Shown here: in pieces, positions 8,520 through 16,611 of the stretch
Layout: each line of letters starts with the position of its first letter
Numbering within the stretch: position 1 is the first letter of the stretch
The notes under the pieces: generated by a model
Databases searched by the model: none
What the model was told of the DNA's origin: nothing
What the model saw: the letters and a program-made list of their open reading frames with translations, nothing else
Made by a program: the position numbers and the translations under genes
Assembly: GCF_022348165.1 (NCBI RefSeq)
Contig: NZ_JAKRFI010000002.1
Coordinates: 310,001-374,000, forward strand
DNA from: Halomonas sp. McH1-25
GTDB lineage: Bacteria; Pseudomonadota; Gammaproteobacteria; Pseudomonadales; Halomonadaceae
Length of the DNA stretch: 64,000 nt
Direction of reading: 5' to 3'

Positions 8520-9071
8520 ATGAAAGCAGTTTCCCTTTTGGCCGGCGTGGCCAGCCTGACTCTGACGGTCTCCCTGGCACAGGCCTCCGGCCTGGACGTG
8601 AACATCAACAACGAGGCGGCCCGGTTCGCGGCCAGCGGCGAGCTCATGCCGGGTATCGAATTGGGTGGCAGCCTGCTCAGCAGCGACGATAACGGCGATC
8701 TCACTGCCGCCGGTATCCAACTCATGGGTACCGAGTCCACCCGCAACTATGAAGTCGGTGCGGGGCCGCGCTGGAGCCACTACGACAGCGATCAGGGCGA
8801 TGGCGGCGGCCTGGGGCTGGGCGGTTACGGTTATGTCTATCTGCCCGCTGTGCCCAAGCTATCGGTGGGCGGTTATGGCGTCTACACGCCGGGAGCGCTG
8901 ACTTACCAGGATTTCGATCATGGTTCTGAGTTCGGTGCCCGGGCACGCTACCGCGTGGCCCACAACGTACAGGCTTATGTCGGCTATCGCCGGGTCAGTG
9001 CCGAGTTCGGCAATGGCGACAGCGAGACATTGGATAACGGGCCGTTGGTGGGCGTACATCTGAACTTCTAA
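8520..9071 (+). CDS. YfaZ family outer-membrane protein (copy A)
   Basis: A 183-residue exported protein with a cleavable signal (MKAVSLLAGVASLTLTVSLAQA). Alternating hydrophobic/aromatic strands and glycine-rich turns (GLGLGGYGYVYLPAVP, then SVGGYGVYTPG) are typical of the YfaZ beta-barrel family, a small outer-membrane family of unproven function. It lies 26 bp after pyrE. A second, clearly related gene follows, so this is a local tandem duplication. Confidence 0.8.
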   Translation: MKAVSLLAGVASLTLTVSLAQASGLDVNINNEAARFAASGELMPGIELGGSLLSSDDNGDLTAAGIQLMGTESTRNYEVGAGPRWSHYDSDQGDGGGLGLGGYGYVYLPAVPKLSVGGYGVYTPGALTYQDFDHGSEFGARARYRVAHNVQAYVGYRRVSAEFGNGDSETLDNGPLVGVHLNF

Positions 9072-9138
9072 GCACTATGCTCGTGGTGATGATGCCGCAG
9101 AGCGGCTGCCTTTCGGTTCGGTACTCTGGAGACATGAC

Positions 9139-9690
9139 ATGAAACGTACTCTCGCGCTGCTGGGTTCCGTGGGCCTGCTAAGCGTAGCTTTGCAGGCGCA
9201 GGCACTCAGTCTCTCGGCCTCCGGTGGTTCAGATTCTTTCGGTGTCGAGGCTAGCCAGTCGATTGCCCCGACATTGCGTGCCGGTGTCGGCTACTTCACA
9301 TCAGAAGATAGCGGTCATGATGTCGATATCTACTCCGGCTCGCTGATGTTCTCGCCCTATCTGCCGGGCATCGATCTGGCAGTGGGTGGTCGCTATCAGT
9401 ATCAGGACGCCTACTATGGCGATGGCGGCGCGTTGGGCCTGGGTGGTTCGGCCTTTGTCGATACGCCGATCCCGCTGACCTCGGTTGGGGGTTATGGCTT
9501 TTATGCCCCGGAAGGGCTGAGCCACGGCGATATCGAGAAGAGCTACCAGTACGGCGCCGAAGTCCGCGTCAATCTCGTGTCGCAGACATATCTGCACGCC
9601 GGCTATCGTTACTATCGTACCGACTTCGAAAACGAGGGTGAGCATACGCTGCATAGCGGTCCGACCTTTGGCGTCAGCGTCGGCTTCTGA
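9139..9690 (+). CDS. YfaZ family outer-membrane protein (copy B)
   Basis: This is the same length as the preceding gene (183 residues), with signal peptide MKRTLALLGSVGLLSVALQAQA and the same repeating landmarks: GDGGALGLGGSAF, TSVGGYGFYAPEGL and a C-terminal HSGPTFGVSVGF strand ending in Phe, as expected for BAM-dependent barrels. It differs enough from copy A to be an old duplication. TGGAGA precedes the ATG. Function unknown. Confidence 0.8.
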   Translation: MKRTLALLGSVGLLSVALQAQALSLSASGGSDSFGVEASQSIAPTLRAGVGYFTSEDSGHDVDIYSGSLMFSPYLPGIDLAVGGRYQYQDAYYGDGGALGLGGSAFVDTPIPLTSVGGYGFYAPEGLSHGDIEKSYQYGAEVRVNLVSQTYLHAGYRYYRTDFENEGEHTLHSGPTFGVSVGF

Positions 9691-9741
9691 CAGGCCCCAG
9701 CACGGCTGCGTATTGCCCAGCGAAGATGCATTTCACTCTAC

Positions 9742-9766
9742 ATCGGCGCCCCGCAGGGGCGCCGAT
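9742..9766 (+). terminator. Hairpin after yfaZ copy B
   Basis: An 11-bp perfect stem ATCGGCGCCCC / GGGGCGCCGAT with a GCA loop lies 52 nt past the stop. The T-tract is weak. It separates the yfaZ pair from trmL. Confidence 0.6.
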
Positions 9767-9805
9767 TGACGTCGGCCTCACTGCTTGCCGACTCGGTTAC
9801 CCCCT

Positions 9806-10324
9806 ATGCTCGATATCGTTCTCTTTGAACCCGAAATTCCGCCCAATACCGGCAATCTGATCCGGCTGTGCGCCAATACCGGGTTTCGTCTACACCTCAT
9901 CGAGCCGCTGGGGTTCGTACTGGACGACAAGCGCCTGCGACGTGCCGGACTCGACTACCACGAGTGGGCACGGGTGACGTTGCATGCCGATTGGCAATGC
10001 TTCGTTCGCGATGTCGTCCCCGAGCGGGTCTTCGCCGTTTCCACCCGCGGACGGACCGGTTACCATGAGCCGGCCTATCGGCCCGGCGATGCGCTGGTGT
10101 TCGGCCCGGAAACCCGTGGCCTGCCGCAGGCCATGCTCGATGCGCTGCCACCCGCTCAGCGCCTGCGCATTCCGATGTTGCCTGACAGTCGTAGCCTCAA
10201 CCTTTCCAATGCCTGCGCGATTCTCGTCTTCGAGGCGTGGCGTCAGTTGGGGTTCGCCGGGGCCAGCCATCCGGATACCCTGGACATGTCCACGCCTTTC
10301 GGAGCCCCGCAGGGCCACGAGTAA
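9806..10324 (+). CDS. trmL: tRNA (cytidine/uridine-34 2'-O)-methyltransferase TrmL
   Basis: A SPOUT (trefoil-knot) methyltransferase that methylates the wobble ribose of tRNA-Leu using S-adenosylmethionine. The three family motifs are visible: [13 protein letters not shown] near the start, FGPETRGLP, and the knot segment [16 protein letters not shown]. The ATG at 9806 begins the conserved [17 protein letters not shown]; the TTG at 9785 would add seven residues without family support. The stop lies 3 nt before the rep start, so the two are probably co-transcribed. Confidence 0.95.
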   Translation: MLDIVLFEPEIPPNTGNLIRLCANTGFRLHLIEPLGFVLDDKRLRRAGLDYHEWARVTLHADWQCFVRDVVPERVFAVSTRGRTGYHEPAYRPGDALVFGPETRGLPQAMLDALPPAQRLRIPMLPDSRSLNLSNACAILVFEAWRQLGFAGASHPDTLDMSTPFGAPQGHE

Positions 10325-10327
10325 CTT

Positions 10328-12358
10328 ATGTCGATCCAGCAACGCCTCGCCAAGCTCAACCCGCGCCAGCAGGAAGCGGTGCGCTACATCGACGGCCCTT
10401 GTCTGGTGCTGGCCGGCGCCGGCTCGGGCAAGACCAGCGTGATCACTACCAAGATTGCCTATCTAATCCAGGAGTGTGGGATGAGCGCGCGCAAGATCGC
10501 CGCGGTCACCTTCACCAACAAGGCGGCCCGCGAGATGAAGGAGCGCGTGGGCAAGCTGCTCAAGGGCAAGGAAGGGCACGGACTGACGGTGTCGACCTTC
10601 CACACGCTGGGCCTGACGATCATCCGTGGCGAACTCAAGACGCTGGGCTACAAGGCGGGCTTTTCGCTGTTCGATCCCGAGGATGCCAAGGCGCTGTTGC
10701 GCGACCTGATGCAGAAGGATGCCCAGGTCGACGCCGACCAGATCAATCGCGTGCAGAGCCAGATTTCGACCTGGAAGAACGATCTGGTGCTGCCCGGCCA
10801 GGCGCTGTCGCATGCGGCGGACGAGGACGAACAGTACGCGGCGCGCCTTTACGAGGCCTACAACCGCCACCTCAAGGCCTACAACGCCGTCGACTTCGAC
10901 GATCTGATCCTGCTGCCGGTGGTGCTACTGCAAAGCGATCCCGAAGCGTTGGCGCGCTGGCGGCGCAAGTTTCAGTACATGCTGGTCGACGAGTATCAGG
11001 ACACCAACGTCAGCCAGTATCTGCTGGTGCGCCTGCTGATGGCCGAGCGCGCGACCTTCACCGTGGTCGGCGACGACGATCAGTCGATCTATGCCTGGCG
11101 CGGCGCACGCCCCGAGAACCTGGTCACCCTGGGCGAAGACTTCCCGCGCCTGCGCGTAATCAAGCTGGAGCAGAACTACCGCTCCACCGGGGTAATCCTG
11201 CGTGCCGCCAATACGTTGATTGCCAATAACCCCCACGTCTACGAGAAAACACTGTGGTCCGACATGGGGCCGGGCGAGCCGATTCGTATCGTCGTCAACC
11301 GCCACGAAGAAGCCGAAGCCGAGCGCGTGGCCAGCGAGATTCTCACCCGGCGCATCAAGGAGCGCGCCGAGTGGCGCGACTTCGCGGTGCTCTACCGCGG
11401 CAATTTTCAGGCCCGGCTGCTCGAACTCAAGCTGCAGCACTACCAGATTCCCTACAAGCTTTCCGGCGGCACCTCGTTCTTCTCGCGCAACGAGATCAAG
11501 GACGCCATGGCCTACCTGCGGCTGCTGATCAATCCGGGCGACGACAATGCCTTTCTGCGCATCGTCAACGTGCCGCGTCGCGAGATCGGCCCGGGCACGC
11601 TGGAGAAACTGGCCAACTACGCCACCGAGCGCAGCATCTCGATGTTCGCCGCCTGTCATGAACTGGGCCTGGAACAGACGCTACCGGCGCGTGCGGTGGA
11701 GCGTCTGTCGCGCTTCACGCATTTCATCGACGGGGTGCGCAAGCGCATGGACCAGGGCGACGCCATTGCCGCGATTCGCGAGATGATGCGCGACATGGAC
11801 TACGAGGCCTGGCTGCACCAGAATGCCAGTGCGCCGACCGTGGCCGAGCGGCGCATGGCCAACGTCTGGACGCTGATCGACCAGCTCGAGAAGTCGATGG
11901 AGCGCGAAGAGGGTGAGGAAACCGACGATGTCCAGTCAGCCATCTCGCGGTTGGTGCTGCGCGACATCCTCGAGCAACAGGCCGAAGAGGACGACTCCGA
12001 CCGCGTGCAACTGCTGACCATGCATGCCTCCAAGGGGCTGGAGTTTCCGCATGTCTACCTGATGGGGCTGGAAGAGGAGCTGTTGCCGCACCGCAACTCC
12101 ATCGAGGCCGGCACGGTGGAGGAGGAGCGCCGCCTGGCCTACGTGGGCATTACCCGCGCCCGTCAGACCCTGACGCTGACTCTGGCGCGCCAGCGCAAGG
12201 CCTACGGCGAGCTGATGGACTGCGTGCCCAGCCGCTTTCTCGACGAGCTGCCCGAAGACGATCTCGAATGGGAAGGCCGCGCCGACAAGGAAGACCCCGA
12301 CAAGAAGCAGGCGCGCGGCAAGGATGCCATCGCTGGGCTGCGCTCGCTGCTCGGCTGA
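10328..12358 (+). CDS. rep: ATP-dependent DNA helicase Rep
   Basis: A superfamily 1A 3'-5' helicase of 676 residues that helps replication forks past bound proteins. Walker A AGAGSGKT is at residues 29-36, motif II DEYQDTN, motif III GDDDQSIYAWRGA, motif IV QNYRS, and motifs V-VI LLTMHASKGLEF and RRLAYVGITRAR. The length and the N terminus MSIQQRLAKLNPRQQEAV match Rep rather than UvrD. The acidic/lysine tail is the usual Rep C terminus. It follows trmL by 3 nt. Confidence 0.95.
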   Translation: MSIQQRLAKLNPRQQEAVRYIDGPCLVLAGAGSGKTSVITTKIAYLIQECGMSARKIAAVTFTNKAAREMKERVGKLLKGKEGHGLTVSTFHTLGLTIIRGELKTLGYKAGFSLFDPEDAKALLRDLMQKDAQVDADQINRVQSQISTWKNDLVLPGQALSHAADEDEQYAARLYEAYNRHLKAYNAVDFDDLILLPVVLLQSDPEALARWRRKFQYMLVDEYQDTNVSQYLLVRLLMAERATFTVVGDDDQSIYAWRGARPENLVTLGEDFPRLRVIKLEQNYRSTGVILRAANTLIANNPHVYEKTLWSDMGPGEPIRIVVNRHEEAEAERVASEILTRRIKERAEWRDFAVLYRGNFQARLLELKLQHYQIPYKLSGGTSFFSRNEIKDAMAYLRLLINPGDDNAFLRIVNVPRREIGPGTLEKLANYATERSISMFAACHELGLEQTLPARAVERLSRFTHFIDGVRKRMDQGDAIAAIREMMRDMDYEAWLHQNASAPTVAERRMANVWTLIDQLEKSMEREEGEETDDVQSAISRLVLRDILEQQAEEDDSDRVQLLTMHASKGLEFPHVYLMGLEEELLPHRNSIEAGTVEEERRLAYVGITRARQTLTLTLARQRKAYGELMDCVPSRFLDELPEDDLEWEGRADKEDPDKKQARGKDAIAGLRSLLG

Positions 12359-12436
12359 GCGCGAAAGGCTAGGACATGCAATGCAAACGGGGCGCCAGTG
12401 GCGCGCCGTCGTGCTTAAGGCTGAACGAGCCAGTCG

Positions 12437-13228
12437 TTACTGGACGGTGGAAACCATGTGATCGACCGCAGCCTCGACCTCGGCATCGGACAGGCTGGGG
12501 TTGGCCCCCTTGGGCGGCATGGCATTGAAGCCATTGATGGCATGGTCGTAGAGCGTCTCGATGCCCTTCTCCAGGCGCGGTGCCCAGGCCGTATCATCGC
12601 CGAGCTTGGGGGCCCCGGCGATGCCGGCGTCATGACAGACCATGCAGGTCTGGTCATAGATGGCGCCGCCGTCGACATCGCTACCTCCACTGGCGGCGGC
12701 GACCTGCTGGCCTTCTTCGGCCTGGGCCGGAGCGGCATCGTCTTCCGCGGCAGGCGCCGCTTCGCCTTCACCCGTGTCGATGGCCACGTCCTCGCCGCGG
12801 ACCGGTTCGGTCATGTAGTTGACGGCATCCTTCACTTCACGATCGGTCAGGTTGGGGTTGCCACCCTTGGCCGGCATGGCATTGAAGCCGTTGATGGCGT
12901 GATCGTAGAGCGTGTCCATGCCTTTCTCGAGGCGGGCGGTCCAGTCGGCGGCTTCGCCACGCACAGGTGCTCCGGCGACGCCGGCGGCATGGCAGACGGC
13001 ACACACGCTGGTGTACACCTCTTCGCCGGACTGGCCCTCGCTAGCGGGACTGGCCTGGGCGACGGCCGCCGCGCCACACTCATCGCCCTGCAGGCAGAGC
13101 TGACCGACCGGCTTGAGCCGTTCGGCAATGGCTTCACGGGACATGTCGCCTTCTTGCGCCGAGGCCGTCATACCGGCAATCAGGCCCAAAGCGGCCAGAG
13201 CCCCCACGAACAGTTTCTTGTAAGTCAC
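12437..13228 (-). CDS. Di-haem cytochrome c (two cytochrome c5-like domains)
   Basis: An exported electron carrier of 263 residues: signal peptide (MTYKKLFVGALAALGLIAG), a short linker, then two class I cytochrome domains, each with a CxxCH haem site (CAVCH, CMVCH) and a downstream methionine in an identical block, TLYDHAINGFNAMP. The domains are joined by an Ala/Glu-rich, low-complexity linker. The GTG at 13228 is preferred over upstream starts because GAGGTGG precedes it and it opens directly into the signal peptide. The near-identity of the two domains indicates an internal duplication. It is likely a periplasmic shuttle to a terminal oxidase. Confidence 0.88.
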   Translation of the reverse strand: MTYKKLFVGALAALGLIAGMTASAQEGDMSREAIAERLKPVGQLCLQGDECGAAAVAQASPASEGQSGEEVYTSVCAVCHAAGVAGAPVRGEAADWTARLEKGMDTLYDHAINGFNAMPAKGGNPNLTDREVKDAVNYMTEPVRGEDVAIDTGEGEAAPAAEDDAAPAQAEEGQQVAAASGGSDVDGGAIYDQTCMVCHDAGIAGAPKLGDDTAWAPRLEKGIETLYDHAINGFNAMPPKGANPSLSDAEVEAAVDHMVSTVQ

Positions 13229-13473
13229 TCTCACCACCTCGTACGGTCCTGTCATCGATATTTTTCTTGGCCCGAGGGCGCAAAGCGTCGACAGTATAAC
13301 GACAACCCTTTGTGCAAGAAAATGCGACAAACCGCGCCACTTGGGGGCTGGAATGTTGACTCAATGGCGCGAAAGCCGCGTCCGCACTGGACAGTGCCTA
13401 GCAGGAACGGGTAGGATGACGCGCGTCGTCTGCGCGTTCATGTCGCAGGCGGGGCCGGTCTACCGGTCAGTGT

Positions 13474-13550
13474 CCGCCCTTAGCTCAGCTGGATAGAGCG
13501 TTGCCCTCCGGAGGCAAAGGTCATAGGTTCGAATCCTATAGGGCGGGCCA
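13474..13550 (+). tRNA. tRNA-Arg (anticodon CCG)
   Basis: 77 nt including the encoded CCA. The acceptor stem CCGCCCT pairs with AGGGCGG; the D-arm is GCTCAGCTGGATAGAGC; the anticodon stem TTGCC/GGCAA encloses loop CTCCGGA with anticodon CCG (reads CGG, Arg); the T-arm is ATAGG-TTCGAAT-CCTAT. Its last 10 nt and the terminator behind it are repeated twice downstream, so its 3' end is the probable integration target of the following island. Confidence 0.97.
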
Positions 13551-13604
13551 ATCATATCAGGGGCTTGCGAGCAATCGCAGGCCCTTTTCTTTTCTTCTGT
13601 GCCA
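13541..13604 (+). repeat. att-like direct repeat, copy 1 (native tRNA-Arg end)
   Basis: Comprises the last 10 nt of tRNA-Arg (GGGCGGGCCA), a 10-nt spacer, the terminator hairpin, a T-run and CTGTGCCA. It matches 23622-23685 over its full 64 bp with five differences, and 22746-22800 over 55 bp. Confidence 0.8.
13561..13594 (+). terminator. Rho-independent terminator of tRNA-Arg
   Basis: Stem GGGCTTGCGA / TCGCAGGCCC (one G-T pair) with a GCAA loop, followed by TTTTCTTTTC. It lies 10 nt after the tRNA CCA end. Confidence 0.85.
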
Positions 13605-13837
13605 GCCGTTGAGTTCAAGATACGCTGGGCCTACATGGTTTGAGCGTTAGCCGCGCTTTGGCACGGTGCGCCTGATTAGCTGCCAGCTAGAAGGATAGTC
13701 AGCCCAACCTTCTGCTCTACTGCATGGTATTGTCTTGTATCGCATTGTGCTTATAGAGAATAAGCGAAAATGCTTAGCTTCGATGTAGGTTGCTGATGTG
13801 GGTTTCGAGTAACATTTCCGCCGTCTATCGTTTCACC

Positions 13838-14235
13838 ATGCCCATTTATGACATCGAAGCCGCTGCGGGTTCAGGACGGCTGTCCGATGCCGAAAACATA
13901 GAAAGCACACTCTATTTCGAGACTGCCCAGCTGGAAGCCGAGGGCCTGGAACCGGCGCAGATCGTTGGTCCCAAAGTGCGTGGCGACTCGATGGAGGAGA
14001 CCCCGCGCGACGGTGACCTGGTGCTGGTCGACCGCTCGCAGCGCACGCCGGATGGCGTGTTCCTGCTGCGTATGGGGGATGAGCTGCGGATCAAGCACGT
14101 GCAGCGTGTTGCCATGGGGCGCTGATGCTCATCAGTGACAACACGCATTCCCAGCCCGAACTGGTGAAGCCGCAGGAGATGGCCGAACTGGAGATAATTG
14201 GACGATGTAAGATTCGGATTGGGAAGATTTTTTAA
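13838..14235 (+). pseudogene. S24 (LexA/CI-type) repressor C-terminal fragment, frameshifted
   Basis: The peptidase half of a self-cleaving phage-type repressor. KVRGDSMEETPRDGDLVLVD holds the catalytic Ser, and RIKHVQR supplies the Lys. The N-terminal helix-turn-helix domain is absent, and the frame breaks at 14125: the usual end (a LISDN... segment, then KPQEMAELEIIGR) continues in another frame to 14235. The piece is therefore both N-terminally truncated and frameshifted. It is most likely the relic of a prophage or integrative element regulator sitting right beside the tRNA-Arg end. Confidence 0.65.
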
Positions 14236-14277
14236 AACATTACAAGAATATGTTTAGTGAATTTAAATGGGATAGGT

Positions 14278-14449
14278 ATGCAGATTACTGAAGCAATTAT
14301 GCACGGTTTAGAAAAAGAAGCCAGAGCGAGTATCGTAACGGAAAACCTTAGGGCTTAACCTTTCAGCCATTGATGAAAGGATGGTAAGGCTGGGTGAAGG
14401 GGTCCTAAAAGAATATGCCCGTCAGTCTGATAGCCGCTCCGTCGCATAA
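14278..14449 (+). pseudogene. Possible nucleoid-associated protein (NdpA-like) N-terminal fragment
   Basis: An ATG at 14278 opens MQITEAIMHGLEKEARASI and stops after 26 codons. In the next frame the DNA continues LSAIDERMVRLGEGVLKEYA to a stop at 14449. Joined by a frameshift, this resembles the N terminus of YejK/NdpA-type nucleoid proteins, which do occur on integrative elements. The resemblance is judged by eye only and is weak. The piece is too short to be functional. Confidence 0.3.
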
Positions 14450-14574
14450 GTAGGTCTTAACCAGGGCAATAGTCGCTGCCAAACCGCTGCGCGCCGTTAT
14501 CCTGAAGAAGGGTAGTGAAGCGATTCCACCAGGGTGTAGACTGACTAAAACTTTGTATCTCTGCAGGGCTGCGC

Positions 14575-14784
14575 TTATGGCTTAAGCAGTTCTTCACGAT
14601 GCCGGCAAATGGTCTCTAATGAAGTCTGATGGGCTTCATCATAAACCCGCTAGATCTGTTCGAGAGAGGCATGTTGGTCTGGTGGCACCTTGCTACCTCC
14701 CAATGCAACCATACGGCCTGAGCGCCCACGTGCAAACAATTCTTTATCTTTCTCAGTGCCAGGCTCTGTCGTTTTCTTAGTCAC
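14575..14784 (-). pseudogene. Small unknown ORF with an internal stop
   Basis: On the minus strand a GTG at 14784 opens a 69-codon frame that is interrupted by one TAG at 14650-14652 (codon 45) and ends at 14575. The two halves read as ordinary protein (for example KDKELFARGRSGRMVALGG and DEAHQTSLETICRHREELL), which suggests a small gene killed by one mutation. No family is recognised and there is no clear ribosome-binding site. It lies in the degenerate part of the island. Confidence 0.3.
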
Positions 14785-14907
14785 ATCAAAGTTCTACTTT
14801 AATAACGTTAAGAAACCTCACTCTCAATATAACCTTGCGGCGGCACATGTTCTACGTTCTGTCTGAAAAGCTGGCCCGCATGCAACGCTTGATGCAGACC
14901 AGCGTCA

Positions 14908-15135
14908 CTAGGGTGCGCAGTTATTGGCCAGCTTGTCACAACGCGGACAGAGACGACGTTTTTCCTTCAGCCAATTGAACAGCCGCTCCACGGCGATACT
15001 ACGGCCGGTCGAACTGATGAGGCAGGCCACGCCGTGGATGGCGTGCATGTTGCGCCGGGCGATGATCGGGCATATGCCATAACGCATGCAGTATCGGCGC
15101 AGTGGATCGCTGTCATAGCCTTTGTCTGAGACCAT
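14908..15135 (-). pseudogene. IS5-type transposase C-terminal fragment
   Basis: About 75 residues beginning VSDKGYDSDPLRRYC and including VERLFNWLKEKRRL, the conserved C-terminal region of IS5-family DDE transposases (the final catalytic Glu lies in the VERLFNW segment). The N-terminal two thirds are missing and no terminal inverted repeats were found. It is a remnant, not a functional insertion sequence. Confidence 0.7.
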
Positions 15136-15321
15136 GGACAGGAAGCGACGCGGGCGCTATCGCGTTGCTGGGTTGTCGAGCAGATCTTAACTTGGTTGGG
15201 TGAATGAGGCGGCTCGCTCTTGCATTGAACGGCGCATCGATATTTACCATGCCTTTACGCTGCTGGGCTATTCCCTGCTCTATTTGGAAAAGCTACAGGG
15301 TAGGTTTGAAAAGCACTCTAT
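15136..15321. other. Degenerate intergenic DNA
   Basis: This lies between the transposase fragment and the epimerase gene. A plus-strand frame from GTG 15200 to TAA 15349 (reading, for example, DIYHAFTLLGYSLLYLEKLQG) looks like the tail of a real protein, possibly another transposase end, but it overlaps the epimerase gene and has no upstream part. I cannot assign it. Confidence 0.35.
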
Positions 15322-16440
15322 TTATAAATGCTCAATTGAAAATGCGTAAACCGTACGGGAACGATAGATAGCGCCGGGTTCTAGCAGAGTTGAAGGGAAG
15401 TTCGCCTGGTTGGGGGAATCAGGAAAATGCTGCGTCTCGAGCGCGAAACCTGAATGGCGTGTATAGGGTCCGCCACTTTTGCCGGTCAGGCTGCCGTCGA
15501 GAAAATTCCCCGAGTAGAACTGCAGCCCTGGCTCGGTCGTTGATACTGTCATCATACGTCCACTATCGGGCTCCCAGACTTGGGCTGCAACCATTAAGCT
15601 GTCGGCGTGCCCCGGTTCACGGGTGAGCACGAAGTTATGATCATATCCCAGCCCTCGTAATTGCGAATTATTTTGCCCGATGCGCTCACCAATCGCCGTC
15701 GGCCGAGTGAAATCGAAGGGCGTGCCGGCCACCGATCGTATCTCGCCGAGAGGAATCAGGCCGGTATCGGCCGGGATGAAAAAGTCGGCATTGATTTTCA
15801 GACAATGATCTAAAATGCTGCCGTTGCCTTCGCCCTTGAGGTTGAAGTAGCTGTGCTGCGTGAGGTTGACGGGCGTGGTTCGGGTGGTGGTCGCCTGGTA
15901 ATCAATCACCAGTTCGTCGGCATCGGTCAGGGTATAGGTGACCTGTGCATTCAGCCGCCCAGGGTAACCTTCCTCACCATCCGCACTGGAATAGCTCAGT
16001 GTAACGCCTAGGCCCGCCTCGTTGTCGAAGGGCTGCATCTGCCACAGCGCTTGATCGAAGCCGTGCTCTCCGCCATGTAAATGATGCTGACCGTCGTTGG
16101 TGGCCAAGGTGAAGGTTTTGCTGTTCAGCGAGAACCGACCATGGGCAATACGGTTACCGTAACGACCAATCAGTGCGCCGAAGTAAGGATTGGCTTCACG
16201 ATATGTCTTCGAAAGGTAGTAATCGAGAGCATCGAAGCCCAGCACAATGTCATCGTAGCAGCCTTCTCGATCGGGAGTACGCAAGGACGCGATAATGCCA
16301 CCATAGCTTATGACGATCATCTCAATGCCGGTGGCATTGACGATACGATAGGCATCGACCTTGCGCCCATCGGCCAGTTGCCCAAAGTTGGATCTTTCAA
16401 TGCCCCTGCCGTTGCAGGTGTGGGATAGTGGCTGCGTCAT
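15322..16440 (-). CDS. galM: Aldose 1-epimerase (mutarotase)
   Basis: Interconverts alpha and beta anomers of galactose, glucose or related sugars. The 372 residues show the family landmarks GRYGNRIAHGRF, the substrate-binding HLHGGEHGFDQALW, the catalytic-His block QHSYFNLKG, and the C-terminal catalytic Glu region TEPGLQFYSGNF. No signal peptide is seen, so it is cytoplasmic. It lies downstream of the TRAP transporter genes on the same strand but is separated from them by a hairpin. With the TRAP system and the galactonate-dehydratase-like gene it suggests hexose or sugar-acid use. Confidence 0.92.
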   Translation of the reverse strand: MTQPLSHTCNGRGIERSNFGQLADGRKVDAYRIVNATGIEMIVISYGGIIASLRTPDREGCYDDIVLGFDALDYYLSKTYREANPYFGALIGRYGNRIAHGRFSLNSKTFTLATNDGQHHLHGGEHGFDQALWQMQPFDNEAGLGVTLSYSSADGEEGYPGRLNAQVTYTLTDADELVIDYQATTTRTTPVNLTQHSYFNLKGEGNGSILDHCLKINADFFIPADTGLIPLGEIRSVAGTPFDFTRPTAIGERIGQNNSQLRGLGYDHNFVLTREPGHADSLMVAAQVWEPDSGRMMTVSTTEPGLQFYSGNFLDGSLTGKSGGPYTRHSGFALETQHFPDSPNQANFPSTLLEPGAIYRSRTVYAFSIEHL

Positions 16441-16554
16441 GTGGTACTCCGGTAATAAATCTGTCTGCTTTTGCGTGGGAGGAGCGTCGAAAAACGGCTC
16501 GAGCGATCTTGTTAGAAGACATTCTCTTACTACTAACTAACCGTATGTCTAATT

Positions 16555-16574
16555 ATGGCCGGAGATCCGGCCAT
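16555..16574 (-). terminator. Hairpin between dctM and galM
   Basis: Perfect 9-bp stem ATGGCCGGA / TCCGGCCAT with a 2-nt loop, 38 nt downstream of the dctM stop on the minus strand. There is no T-run, so it may be an attenuating or mRNA-stabilising hairpin. Confidence 0.45.
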
Positions 16575-16611
16575 TCGATTCTTCAGGTTATGAGCCACTG
16601 CCTGACAGGCT

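Noticed and set aside
6949-8580. A 543-codon minus-strand frame covering both the crc-like gene and the pyrE region
   Set aside because: The part upstream of 7716 is the antisense of pyrE and has no family resemblance; the conserved domain starts at the ATG at 7716.
13790-14125. An intact LexA/UmuD-like protein
   Set aside because: The helix-turn-helix domain is missing and the C terminus continues in another frame, so it is a repressor remnant, not an SOS gene.
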